Positions 34,955 to 36,273 of a DNA stretch of 36,273 nt are shown here, piece after piece (within the stretch, counting starts at the first letter, position 1; the number at the start of each line of letters is the position of its first letter). The stretch lies in the NCBI GenBank assembly GCA_006844585.1, contig SPJM01000087.1, forward strand, positions 1 to 36,273. Reading direction: 5' to 3'. A program made the position numbers and the translations under genes. Under the pieces are notes generated by a model. The model saw only the letters and a list, made by a program, of their open reading frames with translations, made no database searches and was not told the DNA's origin. Source of the stretch: Methylococcaceae bacterium. Lineage in GTDB: Bacteria; Pseudomonadota; Gammaproteobacteria; Methylococcales; Methylomonadaceae.

Positions 34955-36273
34955 ATGCATTTTCGCTTAACTACCGTCATATTGCTTTCATGTATCAGCG
35001 ATTGGGCTATCGCAAATAACAATGTCTGGGACTGTGAACAAGGAATGGATGGCAAGTGGGTTTGCGCCGGGCAGGATGAGCCTGATCCCCAAATTCAAAC
35101 GGAAACGCCGCTTGAAACTATCCAAATGCAGCAAGTCGAGCCTGTTTCCGAGCCGCCGATAATGGCTTTTCCCCGTTTAGAGGAACCGCCCAAAAAAGTC
35201 GTACAGCAGCAGGGCTGGACATGTAGCGACGATGACCAAGAAGATGGCGTATGGAGTTGCAGCCTGGTCGGGGCGGATCCTAAAGGTCAGGCCAGAGTCA
35301 TGGGCGATGCCGGTCAACAAGATAGTTGGTTGGCCCCGGCTTTTAATTTTTCCGAAGAACAGACTTTCGCATTATTACATAATCGCTTGCCTTATAATCC
35401 TTGGGAGGGTTGTGAAACGGAATATAGCGAAGAGAATCGACAGCAGCCGACCGATAAAAGTCTGCGTCAGCAACTGCCGATGGATGTGCATGCGGATTAT
35501 TCGGAAGTCTTTGATAAAGAAATTTCCAGTTTTTACGGCAATGTGGACATTCGCCGCGCCGATCAGCAAATTTCAGCGGACAGGGTGACTTATGATTCAG
35601 TTTCCGAAACGTTGGATGCGCAAGGGCAGGTGATTTATACCGAAAATGAATTGGCTTTATTCAGCGCATCGGCCTTATTGAAAATTAATAGCGATGAGGC
35701 GCGTTTGCGAGATGCTTTTTTTATTCTACCGGAAGGCGGTTTTAGAGGCCGCGCCGACGCTGTTTATCGCGATAATAAATCTTTGTCTCGTTATACTTCC
35801 GCCAGCATCACCAGTTGCCCGCCGAAAAATCAGGACTGGGTGGTGCATGCCGACCGCTTTAAAATGAACCGGCAAACCGGCAAGGGCGCAGCGCGTCACG
35901 CCTGGCTGGAATTTAAAAAAGTGCCGATTTTTTATACCCCTTATATTTCTTTTCCGCTGGATGATCGCCGTTTATCCGGTTTTCTGGCGCCGACCTGGGG
36001 CAGCACCGAGAAAAACGGCTTCGATTTTGAGTTGCCGATTTATTGGAATATCGCCCCGAATTATGATGTCATCTTTACTCCGCGCTATATGAGTAAACGG
36101 GGCGGCATGCTGCGTTCCGAATTTCGTTATTTAACCGAAATGTCGCGCGGTCAAGTGGGTCTGGAGTATATGCCGGTTGATACCCGGCGCGATGAATCGC
36201 GTTATTCCGCCAGCATACAATCGGATACGCTATTCCTGCCCGGCTTGTCATCGCATCTGGATTTGAATTATGT
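34955..36273 (+). CDS. lptD: LPS-assembly protein LptD (partial, 5' part)
   Basis: An open frame of 439 codons from ATG 34955 (preceded by GAAAGG) to the window edge. A signal-peptide-like start (MHFRLTTVILLSCIS, then DWAIA) precedes a Cys/Trp-rich N-terminal region. Then comes the OstA-like domain (ADYSEVFDKEISSFYGNVDI, ADRVTYDSVSETLDAQG), about residues 165-290. After it begins the LptD barrel with SCPPKNQDWVVHA, YTPYISFPLDDRRLSGFLAP and PRYMSKRGGML. LptD is the outer-membrane pore that, with LptE, inserts LPS. The N-terminal segment has two Trp-x-Cys pairs (C27/C37 and C90/C102) that may form disulfides. The rest of the gene lies outside. Confidence 0.92.
   Translation, partial: MHFRLTTVILLSCISDWAIANNNVWDCEQGMDGKWVCAGQDEPDPQIQTETPLETIQMQQVEPVSEPPIMAFPRLEEPPKKVVQQQGWTCSDDDQEDGVWSCSLVGADPKGQARVMGDAGQQDSWLAPAFNFSEEQTFALLHNRLPYNPWEGCETEYSEENRQQPTDKSLRQQLPMDVHADYSEVFDKEISSFYGNVDIRRADQQISADRVTYDSVSETLDAQGQVIYTENELALFSASALLKINSDEARLRDAFFILPEGGFRGRADAVYRDNKSLSRYTSASITSCPPKNQDWVVHADRFKMNRQTGKGAARHAWLEFKKVPIFYTPYISFPLDDRRLSGFLAPTWGSTEKNGFDFELPIYWNIAPNYDVIFTPRYMSKRGGMLRSEFRYLTEMSRGQVGLEYMPVDTRRDESRYSASIQSDTLFLPGLSSHLDLNY

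Noticed and set aside
35232-35588. 118-codon plus-strand ORF
   Set aside because: It is an out-of-frame shadow of lptD, whose frame shows clear LptD motifs.

Overview
The window looks like a chromosomal segment of a gammaproteobacterium of moderate GC content. Three points support this: an hda–DUF2069–wrbA–arsC cluster, an hldE–ubiA pair, and an amgK–murU pair divergent from lptD, an arrangement I know from Pseudomonas-type genomes. The dispersed repeats and the secreted-protein families remind me of aquatic methylotrophs (Methylococcales). That placement is only an impression, because no methane-oxidation gene is present.

Region 1 (about 1–3900) is an accessory islet. It holds a secreted haem protein, a decayed polymorphic-toxin locus with an apparently intact Imm33-type immunity gene, and an intact yefM–yoeB toxin–antitoxin pair with a recognisable TGTACA operator. 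Several copies of a CTCTGACCCC-type repeat and an 85-bp direct repeat (71–155 and 2648–2732) surround these genes. Region 2 (3741–9473) is housekeeping: panE, hda, a DUF2069 membrane protein, wrbA and arsC on the minus strand, then hldE, ubiA and a small membrane protein on the plus strand. A 55-codon antitoxin-like ORF overlaps the end of panE.

Region 3 (9476–17356) is sensory: a NIT-domain chemotaxis receptor and a 1803-residue hybrid histidine kinase with six PAS domains, one GAF, a receiver and an Hpt domain. A MITE-like element lies between them. Region 4 (17636–26528) concerns the cell surface and exported products: a small secreted protein, a GNAT acetyltransferase, a large PIG-L-like/triple-GT2 glycosyltransferase, and a serralysin-like protease with five cadherin-like repeats plus its small upstream gene. 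The glycosyltransferase gene is split by an IS4-family element. The IS has 15-bp inverted ends and a perfect 9-bp target duplication, and removing it in silico restores a 1056-residue frame.

Region 5 (26698–36273) holds a DUF389 membrane protein, xerD–lpxA, a Cys-rich small protein, and a second, shorter copy of the MITE. A membrane protein with an unfamiliar tandem 'PEDSxLKRH' repeat follows, then dodecin, murU–amgK, and the 5' part of lptD, which runs off the end.

The best candidates for something undescribed are the PEDSxLKRH repeat protein, the MITE family, the toxin/immunity cassette bounded by inverted CTCTGACCCC repeats, the PIG-L-like/GT2 fusion whose deacetylase motif has lost key residues, and the haem protein with an unusual C-terminal half. 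No tRNA, rRNA or CRISPR array was seen.
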